Below are positions 28,984 to 37,802 of a stretch of DNA of 64,000 bases, piece by piece. The translations under genes were made by a program, and so were the position numbers. Position 1 is the first letter of the stretch; each line of letters starts with the position of its first letter. This stretch comes from DATBJJ01 sp963750915 (GTDB lineage Bacteria > Acidobacteriota > Vicinamibacteria > Vicinamibacterales > 2-12-FULL-66-21). The stretch spans positions 62,001-126,000 of the forward strand of contig CAVVSF010000008.1 in NCBI GenBank assembly GCA_963750915.1, read 5' to 3'. Below the pieces are notes generated by a model, which did not search any database, was not told the DNA's origin, and saw only the letters and a program-made list of their open reading frames with translations.

Positions 28984-30524
28984 CAGCGCCTGGTGTCGGA
29001 GAGCGCGGCGGGCAGCTCCGGGTTGAGCGCGCCGCGGCCGTGCAGGCGCACGACGGCGTCGGCGATCTGCGGATCGAAGTGAACACCGGATCCTTCCGCC
29101 ACCAGGCGGACGACCTCGTCGAGCGACTTGGGCTCGTGATAGGCACGCGCCGAGGTCAGCGCGTCGAGGAAGTCGGCGACGCCGAGCAGGCGGCCGAGCA
29201 GCGGGATGCCGGCGCCCTCCAGGCCCTCGGGATAGCCGGAGCCGTCCCAGCGTTCGTGGTGATACCGGACCCCCGGCAGCACCGCCGACACCAGCGGGCT
29301 CTGAATGTTCGCGAGGATGCGGGCGCCGTGCTCTGGATGCTTGCGCATCTCGGCGAACTCCTCGATCGTCAGCCGCTCGGGCTTGTTGAGAATCGAATCG
29401 GGCACCGCGATCTTGCCGACGTCGTGCAGCAGCGCCGAAAGCTCGGCGACCTCCTGCTGGTCGACTCCGAGCCCCATCTCGGCCGCAATCCGGCTGGCCA
29501 GGGCCGCGACACGCTCGGAGTGCCGGTGCGTGTAGCCGTCCTTGGCGTCAATCGTCGCGGCGATCGCCCGGACGGTGTCGAGGAGAAGCCGCTGCAGCTC
29601 CCCGATCAGCCGCACTCGGTGCAGCGCGACGCCGGCGTGGTTGCCGATTGCGGCGAGGAGCTCCAGGTCCTGGTCGCTGAACTTGTTCGGCCCGGTCTGG
29701 CTGTCGACGTAGATCGCGCCGAGGATCTCGTCGGTCGTGCGCAGCGGCACGCACATGACGGACCGGATCCCCTGGCCGATGACGCTGTGGCCGCGGGCGA
29801 AGCGCTCGTCCATGCTCGCATCCCGCGCGAACGTCGAGACGCCCTTGGTGATGGTCTCGACGACCAGCGTCCGGCTCAACGTGAACCCTTCGTCGGTCGG
29901 ATGCCGCAGCCGCGACGCCGCGATTTCGAAAGCGCCCGGCGTCGGACTCTCCAGCCGCAGGACCAGAGCGGCACGGTCGGCCGCGGTGACCTCGAAGATG
30001 GTTTCGAGCACCGCCGCGGCGAGCGTCTGCAGGTCGCGGGCGCCGGCCAGCGTTTCCGAGATGCGATGCAGCGTCTTGAGGTGGCGCTGCGCCCGCTGCA
30101 GCAACTCGAGCGCTGGAAGCTCCATCGTTCCCGACGTCAGCCAGTCGACGTCGGTCGGATCGATCTGGCGCTTGATGACCTCTTCGACACCCCGGTCCGC
30201 CAGGCGCGGCGGCGCAGCGGCGGTGGTGATCTTCGCTGGATCGCGGAACTCGAGCACCGTCGATCCGACGCGAAGCAGATCGCCGGGACGCGCCGTCCCC
30301 GACTTGATCCCGCGCTCGTTGAGGAAGGTGCCGTTGGCCGATTCGAGATCGGTAATGGCGAGCTCGCCATCGCGCACCGTGATGGTGCAATGGCGGCGCG
30401 ACACCGACTGATCGTCGACCTGGATCTCACACTGCCAGACTCGCCCGACAGTCACGTTCGCGCCCTCGGCGAGCGCGTACACCAGCGCCGTGCCGCGCAC
30501 GGCAATCTCAACGGCCACGGCCAT
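28983..30524 (-). CDS. FHA-GAF-HD-GYP signalling protein
   Basis: A 513-residue cytoplasmic regulator. FHA domain (about 20-95) has GRVWQCEIQVDD, SVSRRHC and ESANGTFLNE, which bind phosphothreonine. A GAF domain follows (about 145-300). The HD-GYP domain (about 325-490) has LLHDVGKIAVPD and HHERWDGSGYPEGL, so it should hydrolyse cyclic di-GMP or a related dinucleotide. No kinase or receiver domain is fused, so the input is probably the FHA partner phosphorylation plus a GAF ligand. The TGA overlaps the ATG of the downstream VOC gene (TGATG). Confidence 0.9.
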   Translation of the reverse strand: MAVAVEIAVRGTALVYALAEGANVTVGRVWQCEIQVDDQSVSRRHCTITVRDGELAITDLESANGTFLNERGIKSGTARPGDLLRVGSTVLEFRDPAKITTAAAPPRLADRGVEEVIKRQIDPTDVDWLTSGTMELPALELLQRAQRHLKTLHRISETLAGARDLQTLAAAVLETIFEVTAADRAALVLRLESPTPGAFEIAASRLRHPTDEGFTLSRTLVVETITKGVSTFARDASMDERFARGHSVIGQGIRSVMCVPLRTTDEILGAIYVDSQTGPNKFSDQDLELLAAIGNHAGVALHRVRLIGELQRLLLDTVRAIAATIDAKDGYTHRHSERVAALASRIAAEMGLGVDQQEVAELSALLHDVGKIAVPDSILNKPERLTIEEFAEMRKHPEHGARILANIQSPLVSAVLPGVRYHHERWDGSGYPEGLEGAGIPLLGRLLGVADFLDALTSARAYHEPKSLDEVVRLVAEGSGVHFDPQIADAVVRLHGRGALNPELPAALSDTRR

Positions 30525-30530
30525 GCCCTA

Positions 30531-30536
30531 TAGAAT
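30531..30536 (+). promoter_or_regulatory. Candidate -10 hexamer TAGAAT, 9 bases before the ATG at 30546
   Basis: TAGAAT lies in the 21-base gap between the divergent HD-GYP and M28 genes. The ATG follows after 9 bases, so transcription would start about 3 bases before it. No ribosome site is present. Confidence 0.45.
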
Positions 30537-30545
30537 ACCCGTCTC

Positions 30546-31922
30546 ATGCGCGCGCCGACTCTGCCGCTGGCCATTCTCGCGATCATGCTCTGCTCGATCA
30601 CTGTCAGGCCGCTGCCGCAGCCGCCGCCGCAGTGGCTCGACGCCTACCGCGACGCGGCGCGGCGGCTGCTGGGCGAGTCGCTCGACAGCGACTTCGCGTG
30701 GCAGCGCCTCGCCATCCTCGGCGACACGTTCGGCCACCGCCTCAGCGGTTCGGCGGCGCTCGAGCACGCCATCACGTGGGCGATGGGCGAGATGAAGAAG
30801 GACGGCCTCGAGAACGTGCGGGCCGAGCCAGTGAAGGTGCCGCACTGGGTGCGCGGCCGCGAGAGCGCGGTGATCACGACGCCCTTCCCCTCCGCGCTGG
30901 CAATGCTGGGCCTCGGCAACAGCGTCGGGACGCCGGCGGACGGCATCGAGGCCGAGATCCTGGTGGTGCGCAGCTTCGCCGAGCTCGAGAATGCCGCTGG
31001 GCGGGTCAAGGGCCGCATCGTGCTCTTCAATGCGGCCTTCACGAGCTACGGTGACACGGTCACGTATCGCACCGCTGGTCCGTCACGGGCGTCCGCGCTC
31101 GGTGCCGTTGCCGCGCTGGTCCGATCCATCGGACCACCGGGACTGCGTACGGTTCACACGGGCGTCACGCAATACGCCGACCGCGGCGCGCGGATACCCG
31201 CCGCCGCGATCTCGACCGAGGACGCCGATCGGCTTCAACGGATGCAGGATCGCGGCACGACCGTACGCCTCAGGCTCACGATGGAAGCCAGGATGCTCCC
31301 GGACGCGGACTCGGCGAACGTCGTCGCGGAGATTCGCGGCCGCCAGCTCCCGGACGAAGTCGTGGTCGTCGGCGGCCACCTCGATTCCTGGGACGTCGGC
31401 GCCGGGATGTCTGACGATGGCGGCGGCTGCGTCGTGACGTGGGACGCGCTGCGCTTGATGAAGAAGCTGAACCTGCGGCCGCGGCGGACCGTTCGCGTCG
31501 TCCTCTTCACCAACGAAGAGAACGGCCTCGCCGGCGCGCGCGCTTACCTCGAGCGCTACCGCGGCCAGCTGCCCAATCACGTGATGATGCTCGAGTCCGA
31601 CGGCGGCGTCTTCCGGCCGACCGGCTTCGGCTTCACCGGCACATCGAGCGCCCGCGCGACCGTGCAGCAGATCGCGACGTTGCTGCGGGAGATCGGCGTC
31701 GATCGTATCGGCCCGTCCGGCGGCGGCGCGGACATCAGCCCGAGCGTGCAGGCGGGGCGGATTCCCTCGATGTCGCTCGACGTCGACGGCGAGTACTTCC
31801 TGATTCACCACACCGAAGCCGACACGATCGAGCGGATCGACGCCAGGGACATGGCGCGGGCGGCGGCGGCGATTGCCGTGATGGCCTACGTCATCGCCGA
31901 CATGCCCGAGCGGCTGCGCTGA
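30546..31922 (+). CDS. Secreted M28-family zinc aminopeptidase
   Basis: A 458-residue peptidase with a hydrophobic N-terminal signal (LPLAILAIMLCSITV). A PA-like insert lies around residues 135-245. The zinc-binding block GGHLDSWDVGAGMSDDGGG places His278 and Asp280 and a second Asp, and FTNEENG holds the catalytic Glu around 324-325. The third block GPSGGGADISP and LDVDGEYFLIHHTEADT carry the last ligands. The enzyme trims N-terminal residues from peptides in the periplasm or outside. It is divergent from the HD-GYP gene by 21 bases and converges on the ChaN-like gene. Confidence 0.9.
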   Translation: MRAPTLPLAILAIMLCSITVRPLPQPPPQWLDAYRDAARRLLGESLDSDFAWQRLAILGDTFGHRLSGSAALEHAITWAMGEMKKDGLENVRAEPVKVPHWVRGRESAVITTPFPSALAMLGLGNSVGTPADGIEAEILVVRSFAELENAAGRVKGRIVLFNAAFTSYGDTVTYRTAGPSRASALGAVAALVRSIGPPGLRTVHTGVTQYADRGARIPAAAISTEDADRLQRMQDRGTTVRLRLTMEARMLPDADSANVVAEIRGRQLPDEVVVVGGHLDSWDVGAGMSDDGGGCVVTWDALRLMKKLNLRPRRTVRVVLFTNEENGLAGARAYLERYRGQLPNHVMMLESDGGVFRPTGFGFTGTSSARATVQQIATLLREIGVDRIGPSGGGADISPSVQAGRIPSMSLDVDGEYFLIHHTEADTIERIDARDMARAAAAIAVMAYVIADMPERLR

Positions 31923-31931
31923 CGCAGCGTT

Positions 31932-32858
31932 TTACTGGACCGTGTAGACCAGGTAGTCGGCGCGGGACAGATCTTCTGCGCTCGGCGCCGCGGCATCGAT
32001 GTCCTTCACCGGCAGGATCGACACGATCACGACGCGGCGGCCGTCGAGGCGGCGCCTCACGCGCTCGACGGTGCCGAGGCCGAAGTCGCTGTGGAACGAG
32101 CCGTTGACGTGAACGACAGGACGTCCCGGCGTGAAGGCTGCGGCGATCGCCTCGGCCATCGTCTCGTCCTTCAGGCATTGCGAGTAGTAGTAGCGGTCGG
32201 TCGTCGCCGCCTGCTCGGCGGCTGAGACCTTCTCGCTGCCGGGCGCCGGGTGGCTGGCCATGTTCTCGGCGAAGCGCTCGAAATAGCGATCCTTCGGGCA
32301 CTCGAGGTCGCGCGCGATCGTGCGGCGCTCGTCCGGCGAGAGCGACTCGAGCGCGGCCGGACCGCTCTTTGCCGCCGCCGACGCGTGGCGCCGCGGCACA
32401 TTGGCGGCAACCACCGGCCAGCGGTTCGCCTTCGCGGTCTCGACCAGCGGCTGGTAGTCGGTGGCGTACCGGGGCCACGGCCGTGATGCCTTGAGAAACG
32501 CGTCTCCCGCTATCCCGCCGGCGAGATAGGCGTCGAGGTCGCCCTGCACGTCACGCTCGAACATCTCCAGCGACAGCGTCACGGCGGCGCCGCGGCGGTG
32601 CAGGCCCTCCAGGATTGCGGCCTCGAGCCGATGGGTGTTGGGATCGTCGTGGCGCTCGCCGACGAAGATGACGTCGGCCCGCGCCAGATCGGCCAGCATC
32701 ACTTCGAAGTCGGCGAACTGCTGCCGCCGCGCGTCGTAGACGCGTTCGGGCACGTAGGCAGCCTGGCCGGTAGATGTCTGGGCGATGGCGCGCGCCGGTG
32801 ACGCGAAGGTCACCGGCGCGGCCAGGAAAAGGAAGAGGGCGAACGGGACGGCGCTCAT
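31932..32858 (-). CDS. ChaN-like iron/haem-regulated lipoprotein-family protein
   Basis: A 308-residue exported protein with a signal peptide (FALFLFLAAPVTFASPARA). ChaN family blocks are VIFVGERHDDPNTHRLE near residue 63, LSLEMFERDVQ and VVHVNGSFHSDFGLG, which carry the conserved His/Glu residues that bind haem or iron in the Campylobacter protein. No lipobox cysteine is seen, so it is probably soluble in the periplasm. The reaction is unknown. The ATG at 32858 has CATAAT 8 bases upstream. Confidence 0.85.
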   Translation of the reverse strand: MSAVPFALFLFLAAPVTFASPARAIAQTSTGQAAYVPERVYDARRQQFADFEVMLADLARADVIFVGERHDDPNTHRLEAAILEGLHRRGAAVTLSLEMFERDVQGDLDAYLAGGIAGDAFLKASRPWPRYATDYQPLVETAKANRWPVVAANVPRRHASAAAKSGPAALESLSPDERRTIARDLECPKDRYFERFAENMASHPAPGSEKVSAAEQAATTDRYYYSQCLKDETMAEAIAAAFTPGRPVVHVNGSFHSDFGLGTVERVRRRLDGRRVVIVSILPVKDIDAAAPSAEDLSRADYLVYTVQ

Positions 32859-32866
32859 CGAGCCTG

Positions 32867-32872
32867 ATTATG
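32867..32872 (-). promoter_or_regulatory. Candidate -10 hexamer CATAAT, 8 bases before the ATG at 32858
   Basis: The minus strand has CATAAT followed by 8 bases and the ATG of the ChaN-like gene. The same CATAAT in the same position precedes the M16 gene at 62576. A leaderless start is implied. Confidence 0.4.
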
Positions 32873-32874
32873 GC

Positions 32875-33549
32875 CTAAGCGCCGGTACCGGGCGCAGCCG
32901 GGCGGCCGATCTCGAGGTCAATCGTGATCGTGACCTCGTCGCCGACCACGGGGCCGGCTTCGACCATCGAGTTGTACTTCAGGCCGTACTCGAGGCGCTT
33001 GACCCGGGTCGTAGCGGTCGTGCCCGTGACCACGCCGCGGTTGCCCTTGATAATCGGCGATGGCGCCTCGGCGTCGAGCACGACTTCCTTCGTCGTCCCG
33101 CGCATCGTCAGGTCGCCGACCAGCTTGAATGCGCCGTTGGCGCCGGGCTCGACCCGCTTCGACTTGAAGCTGACGGCCGGATGATTCGCGGCGTCGAAGA
33201 AGTCAGGGCTGCGGAGGTGGCCGTCGCGCTTCTCGTTCTGGGTGTTGATGCCGTTGACGTCGATGGACACGTCGGCCTTGATCGAGCGGACGTCCTTGCC
33301 GTCGTACTCGATCGTGCCGGAGACGCGTCCGAGCTGGCCGCGAACGGTCGAGACCATCAGGTGACGAACGCTGAAATTGGCCGCCGAGTGGCTGGAATCA
33401 ATCTGCCACTGGTTCGGGCCAAGCGCGGGCGGCGCCGGTTTCTGGGTCACCGCGGCGGGGGGCGCCGCTGGGTTCTGGGCTGACACCGCCACGCCGACAG
33501 CCGCAAACAGCACCGACGCCGCGGCCACGCTGGTAATCACACGTCTCAT
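32875..33549 (-). CDS. YceI-family lipocalin-like periplasmic protein
   Basis: A 224-residue protein with a signal peptide (VLFAAVGVAVSAQ). The YceI domain begins WQIDSSHSAANFSVRHLMV and continues with VRGQLGRVSGTIEYDG, and the usual FDAANHPAVSFKSKRVEP is present. YceI proteins form a beta-barrel that binds isoprenoid-type lipids such as polyprenyl quinones. A long Pro/Ala stretch separates signal and domain. ATG at 33549 has GAGGAG upstream. The 163-base gap to the TerC gene has only a small GGAGCTCC palindrome. Confidence 0.92.
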   Translation of the reverse strand: MRRVITSVAAASVLFAAVGVAVSAQNPAAPPAAVTQKPAPPALGPNQWQIDSSHSAANFSVRHLMVSTVRGQLGRVSGTIEYDGKDVRSIKADVSIDVNGINTQNEKRDGHLRSPDFFDAANHPAVSFKSKRVEPGANGAFKLVGDLTMRGTTKEVVLDAEAPSPIIKGNRGVVTGTTATTRVKRLEYGLKYNSMVEAGPVVGDEVTITIDLEIGRPAAPGTGA

Positions 33550-33712
33550 ATGTCCAAAACTCCTCGTCCCTCGCGGAGTTGGAGCTCCGCCTGCTGGTGA
33601 TGGCCCACGGCCGGCGTGGCGGGGACTGACGATCCAGCCCCCGCGGCTCTACGTGGAAGATACCGACTAAGACGCCGGCTGGCGGCGCGGCGTTTCCGTG
33701 GCGGCGAAATAT

Positions 33713-34453
33713 CTAGGCGTCGCCGTAGGGCTCGTGCAGCTTGACCGGCGACGACTTCCGCTTCATTCGCAGGTTGATCGCCTCGACGAAGACCGAGAAG
33801 CCCATCGCGAAGTAGATGTAGCCCTTGGGGATGTGGTGATCGAAGCCTTCGGCCATCAGCGAGAGGCCGATCAGGAGCAGGAAGCTGAGAGCGAGCATCT
33901 TGACCGTAGGATGGCGGTGGACGAACGCGTTGATCGGCTCCGCCGCCGCCATCATGATCCCGATGGCGACAATGACGGCCGTGACCATGATCCAGAGCTC
34001 ATCGACCATGCCGACCGCCGTGATCACCGAGTCGAGGGAGAAGACGACATCGAGGAGCATGATCTGGATGAGCACGCTTATGAACGAGGCGGCGGCGCGG
34101 GCCTTGCCCGTGTGTTCCTCGCCCTCGAGCTTGTCGTGAATCTCGTGCGTGCTCTTGGCGATCAGGAACAGGCCGCCGAGAATCAGGATCAAATCGCGGC
34201 CGGAGATCTCCGTGCCGATGATCGTAAACCACGGCTCCCGCAGCCGGATGATCCAGGCCAGCGAGAACAGCAGCAGGATGCGTGTGAGCAGCGCCCCGAG
34301 CAGGCCGAGGCGGCGCGCCCGCGCCTGCTGCTCGAGCGGCAGCCTCCCCGAGAGGATGGAGATGAAGATGATGTTGTCGACGCCGAGCACGATCTCGAGG
34401 AACGTCAGTGTTGCCAGCGCGATCCACACCTGCGGGTCGGAAATCCACTCCAT
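33713..34453 (-). CDS. TerC-family integral membrane protein
   Basis: A 246-residue protein with seven to eight membrane segments. The TerC signature LTFLEIVLGVDNIIFISIL is near residue 17 and its counterpart IMLLDVVFSLDSVITAVGM is near 130; acidic residues in these helices bind metal, as in manganese-export relatives. TerC/Alx proteins are linked to metal (often Mn) homeostasis and to folding of secreted metalloenzymes. An AGAGG ribosome site precedes the ATG. It lies alone between two unrelated minus-strand genes. No yybP-ykoY-like leader was evident in the 42-base upstream gap. Confidence 0.92.
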   Translation of the reverse strand: MEWISDPQVWIALATLTFLEIVLGVDNIIFISILSGRLPLEQQARARRLGLLGALLTRILLLFSLAWIIRLREPWFTIIGTEISGRDLILILGGLFLIAKSTHEIHDKLEGEEHTGKARAAASFISVLIQIMLLDVVFSLDSVITAVGMVDELWIMVTAVIVAIGIMMAAAEPINAFVHRHPTVKMLALSFLLLIGLSLMAEGFDHHIPKGYIYFAMGFSVFVEAINLRMKRKSSPVKLHEPYGDA

Positions 34454-34495
34454 CGAAAACCTCTATCTTGGTTAGGGCGCGAGAATTCGTAAAGG

Positions 34496-36775
34496 TCAGA
34501 CGCCGAACGCTTCGGGCTGCCAGATCAGGCCGAGCGCAGACGGCGGTCCCATGTAGCCGAGCAAGGCGGAGGCCGCGACGACCGCGGGACTGGCGAGGTA
34601 GCCCTCGCCGCCGAGGCCCATGCGGTTCTGCCAGTTGCGATTGAACGATGTGATCGCGCGCTGTCCGGGGCTGAGCGCGTCCGGGCCCTGGCCGAAACAC
34701 GGGCCGCACCACGACTGCCGGATCTCGCCGCCGGCGGCGCGGAACACCGCCGCGATCGATTCGCCGCCGAGGCGCGGATCCGGCCTCTCGATCAAACGTC
34801 CGACACCGCCCGACCCCGGAAAGACCGCGAGCGCCTTCTCCACCCGCGTCGCACCAAGCGGACGGGCACCGCGAATCACGAGCGCTGCCTGCAGCAGGTC
34901 GTCGTAGCTGCCGTTGGTGCAGGAGCCGATCATCGCCTTGTCGAACGTGATGTGCTCGCGTTCCACCTCGTCGGCAGGAAAGGCGTTCCCCGGGCTGAAC
35001 GGCTTGGCGATCATCGGCTGGACGGCGGTGAGGTCGAGCGACTCGTCGATGTCGTAGGTGGCATTCGCGCCGGGGGTCAGCGGCGGATACGGCAGCGACG
35101 TCACCCCCTTGTCGCGATACCACGCAACGGTGATGTCGTCGGGTGCGAAGATGCCGTTGAGCGCCTCCGCTTCCGCCATCATGTTGGCAATCGTATTCCG
35201 ATACGCGATTGGCAGCTGCGCGCCAGCGTCGACGAGCTCCACCGACATTGCCTGCGACTGCTTCGCGCCCCACCGCCGCAGCAGCTCGAGGACGATATCC
35301 TTGCCGCTGACCCACGGCTGCAGGCGGCCGGTGAAGACGACGCGGCGCTGCCGAGCCAGCGTGAAATAGATGTGGCCGGTCGACCAGCCGAAACCGAGGG
35401 TCGTCGAGCCGACGCCGATGCCGACGGCGCCATACGCGCCGTAGGCGCGGCTGTGCGAGTCCGCGCCCGGGATGAACTGTCCCGGCATCACGAGCCCCTG
35501 CTCGGGGAAATAGAAGTGGAAGATGCCGTCGCCCGGGGTCGCGTAGTAGGGCTTGGTAATCGCGTGGGCGGCGGCAAAGTCGCGGCCGATCGCGGTCTGC
35601 TTCTCGTCGGCGTCGACGCCGGTGAAGACGAAGTGATCGTTGGCGATCGCCGCCTGGCGCGGCCGAATGAGCCCGCCGCCGGTGATCTGATTGAAGGTGT
35701 GGATCGCGAACGGCGCCGTGCCGTCAGAGGCCGGCAGCAGATCGGCGTAGACGCGCAGCGTCGTGCCAGGCCGCAGATCCCGTGGCGCGAGATCCTTGTC
35801 GACGCGGTGCGCCCAGACGATCTGCTCGGTCGTCGTCATCCCGGCGGCGGCCGCGGGATCGGCCCAGTCGACCGACGGCCGCGTCAGCACCGACTTGCGG
35901 AACTCGCGCCGCCCGACTTCGAAGATGCCGCCGCTGCGGCGGATCTCCTCCTCCTTCGGCGACAGCGGTACCGGCGCGTAGTCCCTGCCCTGGGTCTCGT
36001 TGCGCAACCCGCGCGTCAGCGGATCGAACGAGAACTCGTCGCCATCCTGCGCGTCGGCGACCGCTTCCGGGCTCTGCACCACGTGCAGGCCGAGGTTGAA
36101 GCTGTTGCGGCGGAAGATGTCGCCCATGTTCTGGCCGCAGACCACCACCATCTCGCGTCCGACCTCTTCCGCGACGCCCTTGAGACCGGCGGGGCTCATC
36201 TCGCGGGACGAACCGATCGCGAACCGGTCGCCGGCGATGACGAACGTCTCGCCGCGATGGACGCGGGCGCGAAAATCCGGCATCAGGTAGCGGAACGACC
36301 CCGCCTTCCAGCGCTCGTCGAGAGTGTCGAGGCTTTCCGAGACGCAATCCTGCGCCGGGGTGATTTGATCGGTGTCGATCGCATCGAGCTTGCGCGCAAA
36401 CCTGGTGCCGGGCAGGCTCCCCTTGTCCCAGAAGATCAGGGCGCGGCCGTGAATCAGCGGCGGTCGAGCCTTGCTCGTCTCGGCAACGGCAGGATCCGCC
36501 GGCAGATCCCGCAAGGTCCTGCCCTCCGCGAGGCGCGCCGGTTCAATCTCGTGCATACAACTGTCAATGCTAGCAAACCGCTTACCGTTTTCCGCCGGCA
36601 CGAAACCGGGGCACACCAGCACGGGCAACTGCGGGTACTTCCGGAAGCGGGGATCGGTCGCCGACAGGCGGCACAGATAGAACCGCGAGCCGCGCGCGCT
36701 CTCGACGCGCTGCACGTGCACGCAGCGTGCGCACAGCCCGACGTCTTGCTCCCGCCCCGGCGAATCGTTCATCAT
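34496..36775 (-). CDS. Aconitase-family hydratase, swivel domain first, with Cys-rich N-terminal domain
   Basis: Read as one frame from ATG 36775, the protein has 759 residues. Residues 12-57 hold a small domain with C15, C18, C35 and C55 (CARCVHV, FYLC, VLVCPGF). The swivel domain is about 105-260 (HGRALIFWDKGSLPGTRFAR, DRFAIGSSREMSPAG) and the catalytic domain about 315-755, with [4Fe-4S] ligands C619 in GSCTNGS and C690/C693 in SWCGPCFGQG. Swivel-first order recalls AcnB but the HEAT-like domain is absent. An alternative start, ATG 36556 (M74), has TAGCAT 10 bases upstream, and the codons just before it are AT-rich like a gene junction. The Cys-rich part may thus be a separate gene fused by a lost base. 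Confidence 0.7.
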   Translation of the reverse strand: MMNDSPGREQDVGLCARCVHVQRVESARGSRFYLCRLSATDPRFRKYPQLPVLVCPGFVPAENGKRFASIDSCMHEIEPARLAEGRTLRDLPADPAVAETSKARPPLIHGRALIFWDKGSLPGTRFARKLDAIDTDQITPAQDCVSESLDTLDERWKAGSFRYLMPDFRARVHRGETFVIAGDRFAIGSSREMSPAGLKGVAEEVGREMVVVCGQNMGDIFRRNSFNLGLHVVQSPEAVADAQDGDEFSFDPLTRGLRNETQGRDYAPVPLSPKEEEIRRSGGIFEVGRREFRKSVLTRPSVDWADPAAAAGMTTTEQIVWAHRVDKDLAPRDLRPGTTLRVYADLLPASDGTAPFAIHTFNQITGGGLIRPRQAAIANDHFVFTGVDADEKQTAIGRDFAAAHAITKPYYATPGDGIFHFYFPEQGLVMPGQFIPGADSHSRAYGAYGAVGIGVGSTTLGFGWSTGHIYFTLARQRRVVFTGRLQPWVSGKDIVLELLRRWGAKQSQAMSVELVDAGAQLPIAYRNTIANMMAEAEALNGIFAPDDITVAWYRDKGVTSLPYPPLTPGANATYDIDESLDLTAVQPMIAKPFSPGNAFPADEVEREHITFDKAMIGSCTNGSYDDLLQAALVIRGARPLGATRVEKALAVFPGSGGVGRLIERPDPRLGGESIAAVFRAAGGEIRQSWCGPCFGQGPDALSPGQRAITSFNRNWQNRMGLGGEGYLASPAVVAASALLGYMGPPSALGLIWQPEAFGV
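36567..36572 (-). promoter_or_regulatory. Candidate -10 hexamer TAGCAT before the internal ATG at 36556
   Basis: On the minus strand TAGCAT is followed by 10 bases and an in-frame ATG (M74 of the long aconitase reading). The spacing matches other near-leaderless starts here. The 38 bases around it are AT-rich compared with the flanks. Confidence 0.35.
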
Positions 36776-36785
36776 TGAACCAGGT

Positions 36786-37175
36786 ATGTTTACTTCGGAC
36801 GCTACGACCCAGGGAATCCGCGTGCAAGTCGTCGCGCGCTACTCGCCCGAGCGCTCCCAACCGACCGGCAACAAGTGGTTCTTCCTCTACACGGTCACGA
36901 TCTCGAACGAAAGCGCCGACACCGTGCAATTGCTCACCCGCCACTGGATCATCACCAGCGGCACCGGCGATGTCGAGGAAGTGCGCGGGCCCGGCGTCAT
37001 CGGCAAGCAGCCGACGCTGGCGCCCGGCGAATCGTTCGAGTACACGTCCGGATGCCCGCTCGAGACCTCGTTCGGTGTCATGGAAGGCTCGTACCAGATG
37101 ATCACCACCAGCGGCGAACGGTTCGACGCCAAGATCGCCCCCTTCGCGCTCAGCGAGCCTTACACGGTGCATTAA
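36786..37175 (+). CDS. apaG: ApaG-family protein
   Basis: A 129-residue immunoglobulin-like domain protein covering the whole ApaG fold: TTQGIRVQVVARYSPERSQP, WFFLYTVTISNESADTVQL, LLTRHWIITSGTG, and the ending MITTSGERFDAKIAPFALSEP. ApaG has been linked to Co2+/Mg2+ resistance and Ap4A levels, though its molecular role is unclear. ATG at 36786 is only 10 bases from the divergent aconitase reading, leaving almost no room for two promoters; this supports the shorter aconitase start or a promoter inside one coding region. It converges on the aat gene. Confidence 0.93.
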   Translation: MFTSDATTQGIRVQVVARYSPERSQPTGNKWFFLYTVTISNESADTVQLLTRHWIITSGTGDVEEVRGPGVIGKQPTLAPGESFEYTSGCPLETSFGVMEGSYQMITTSGERFDAKIAPFALSEPYTVH

Positions 37176-37198
37176 TCGCCGGCGGCGGTCCAGTCACC

Positions 37199-37783
37199 TC
37201 ATCCGAAGTCACAATCGATCGCCAGGGCCCGCTCCAGCCGCCGCAGGTATTCCTTTCGCGGGATGTCGATGGCGCCGAGGCTCTCGAGGTGCGGCGTCGT
37301 CCACTGAGTGTCGAGCAGCGCATAGCCACGCTGGCGGAGGCGATCGACGAGCGCGACCAGCGCCACCTTGGAGGCGTCGTGCTCACGGTGGAACATCGAC
37401 TCGCCGAAGAAGGCGCCGCGCAGCGCGACGCCGTAGAGCCCGCCCGCCAGCCGCTCGCCGTCCCAGGCCTCGACGGAGTGAGCGATGCCGTGCGCGTGCA
37501 GCGCGGTGTAGCTCTCGATGATCTCCTCGCTGATCCAGGTGCCGGGATCCTCCGGATCGCGCTCGGCGGCGGCACAGGCGCGTATCACCTCGACGAAAGC
37601 ACGATCGACCTCGATGCGGAAATGCCCCTGCCGCACCGTCCGCGCCAGCCGCTTCGACACGCGCAAGCCGTCGAGCGGGAAGATGCCGCGGGGATCCGGC
37701 GAGAACCACTGGATGCCGCGCTCGACGGCCATCGGGAACCACCCGGTCGCGTACGCGGAAATGAGAAGGTCCAGGGGAATCAC
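37199..37783 (-). CDS. aat: Leucyl/phenylalanyl-tRNA-protein transferase (Aat)
   Basis: A 194-residue enzyme of the N-degron pathway, which attaches Leu or Phe to proteins with N-terminal Arg or Lys, marking them for ClpAP. Signatures are ISAYATGWFPMA near the start, QWFSPDPRGIFPLD, and GGLYGVALRGAFFGESMFH with the catalytic region, plus LLDTQWTTPHLESLGA. Length is slightly short because the N-terminal extension present in other members is missing. Start GTG at 37783 lies 19 bases after the ADOP permease stop. The C-terminal end converges with apaG. Confidence 0.93.
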   Translation of the reverse strand: MIPLDLLISAYATGWFPMAVERGIQWFSPDPRGIFPLDGLRVSKRLARTVRQGHFRIEVDRAFVEVIRACAAAERDPEDPGTWISEEIIESYTALHAHGIAHSVEAWDGERLAGGLYGVALRGAFFGESMFHREHDASKVALVALVDRLRQRGYALLDTQWTTPHLESLGAIDIPRKEYLRRLERALAIDCDFG

Positions 37784-37802
37784 GATCCGGGGCGCGCAGC
37801 TG

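Noticed and set aside
32944..33712. Riboswitch before the TerC gene
   Set aside because: The gap upstream of TerC is only 42 bases and the 163-base gap lies downstream; no conserved fold was evident.
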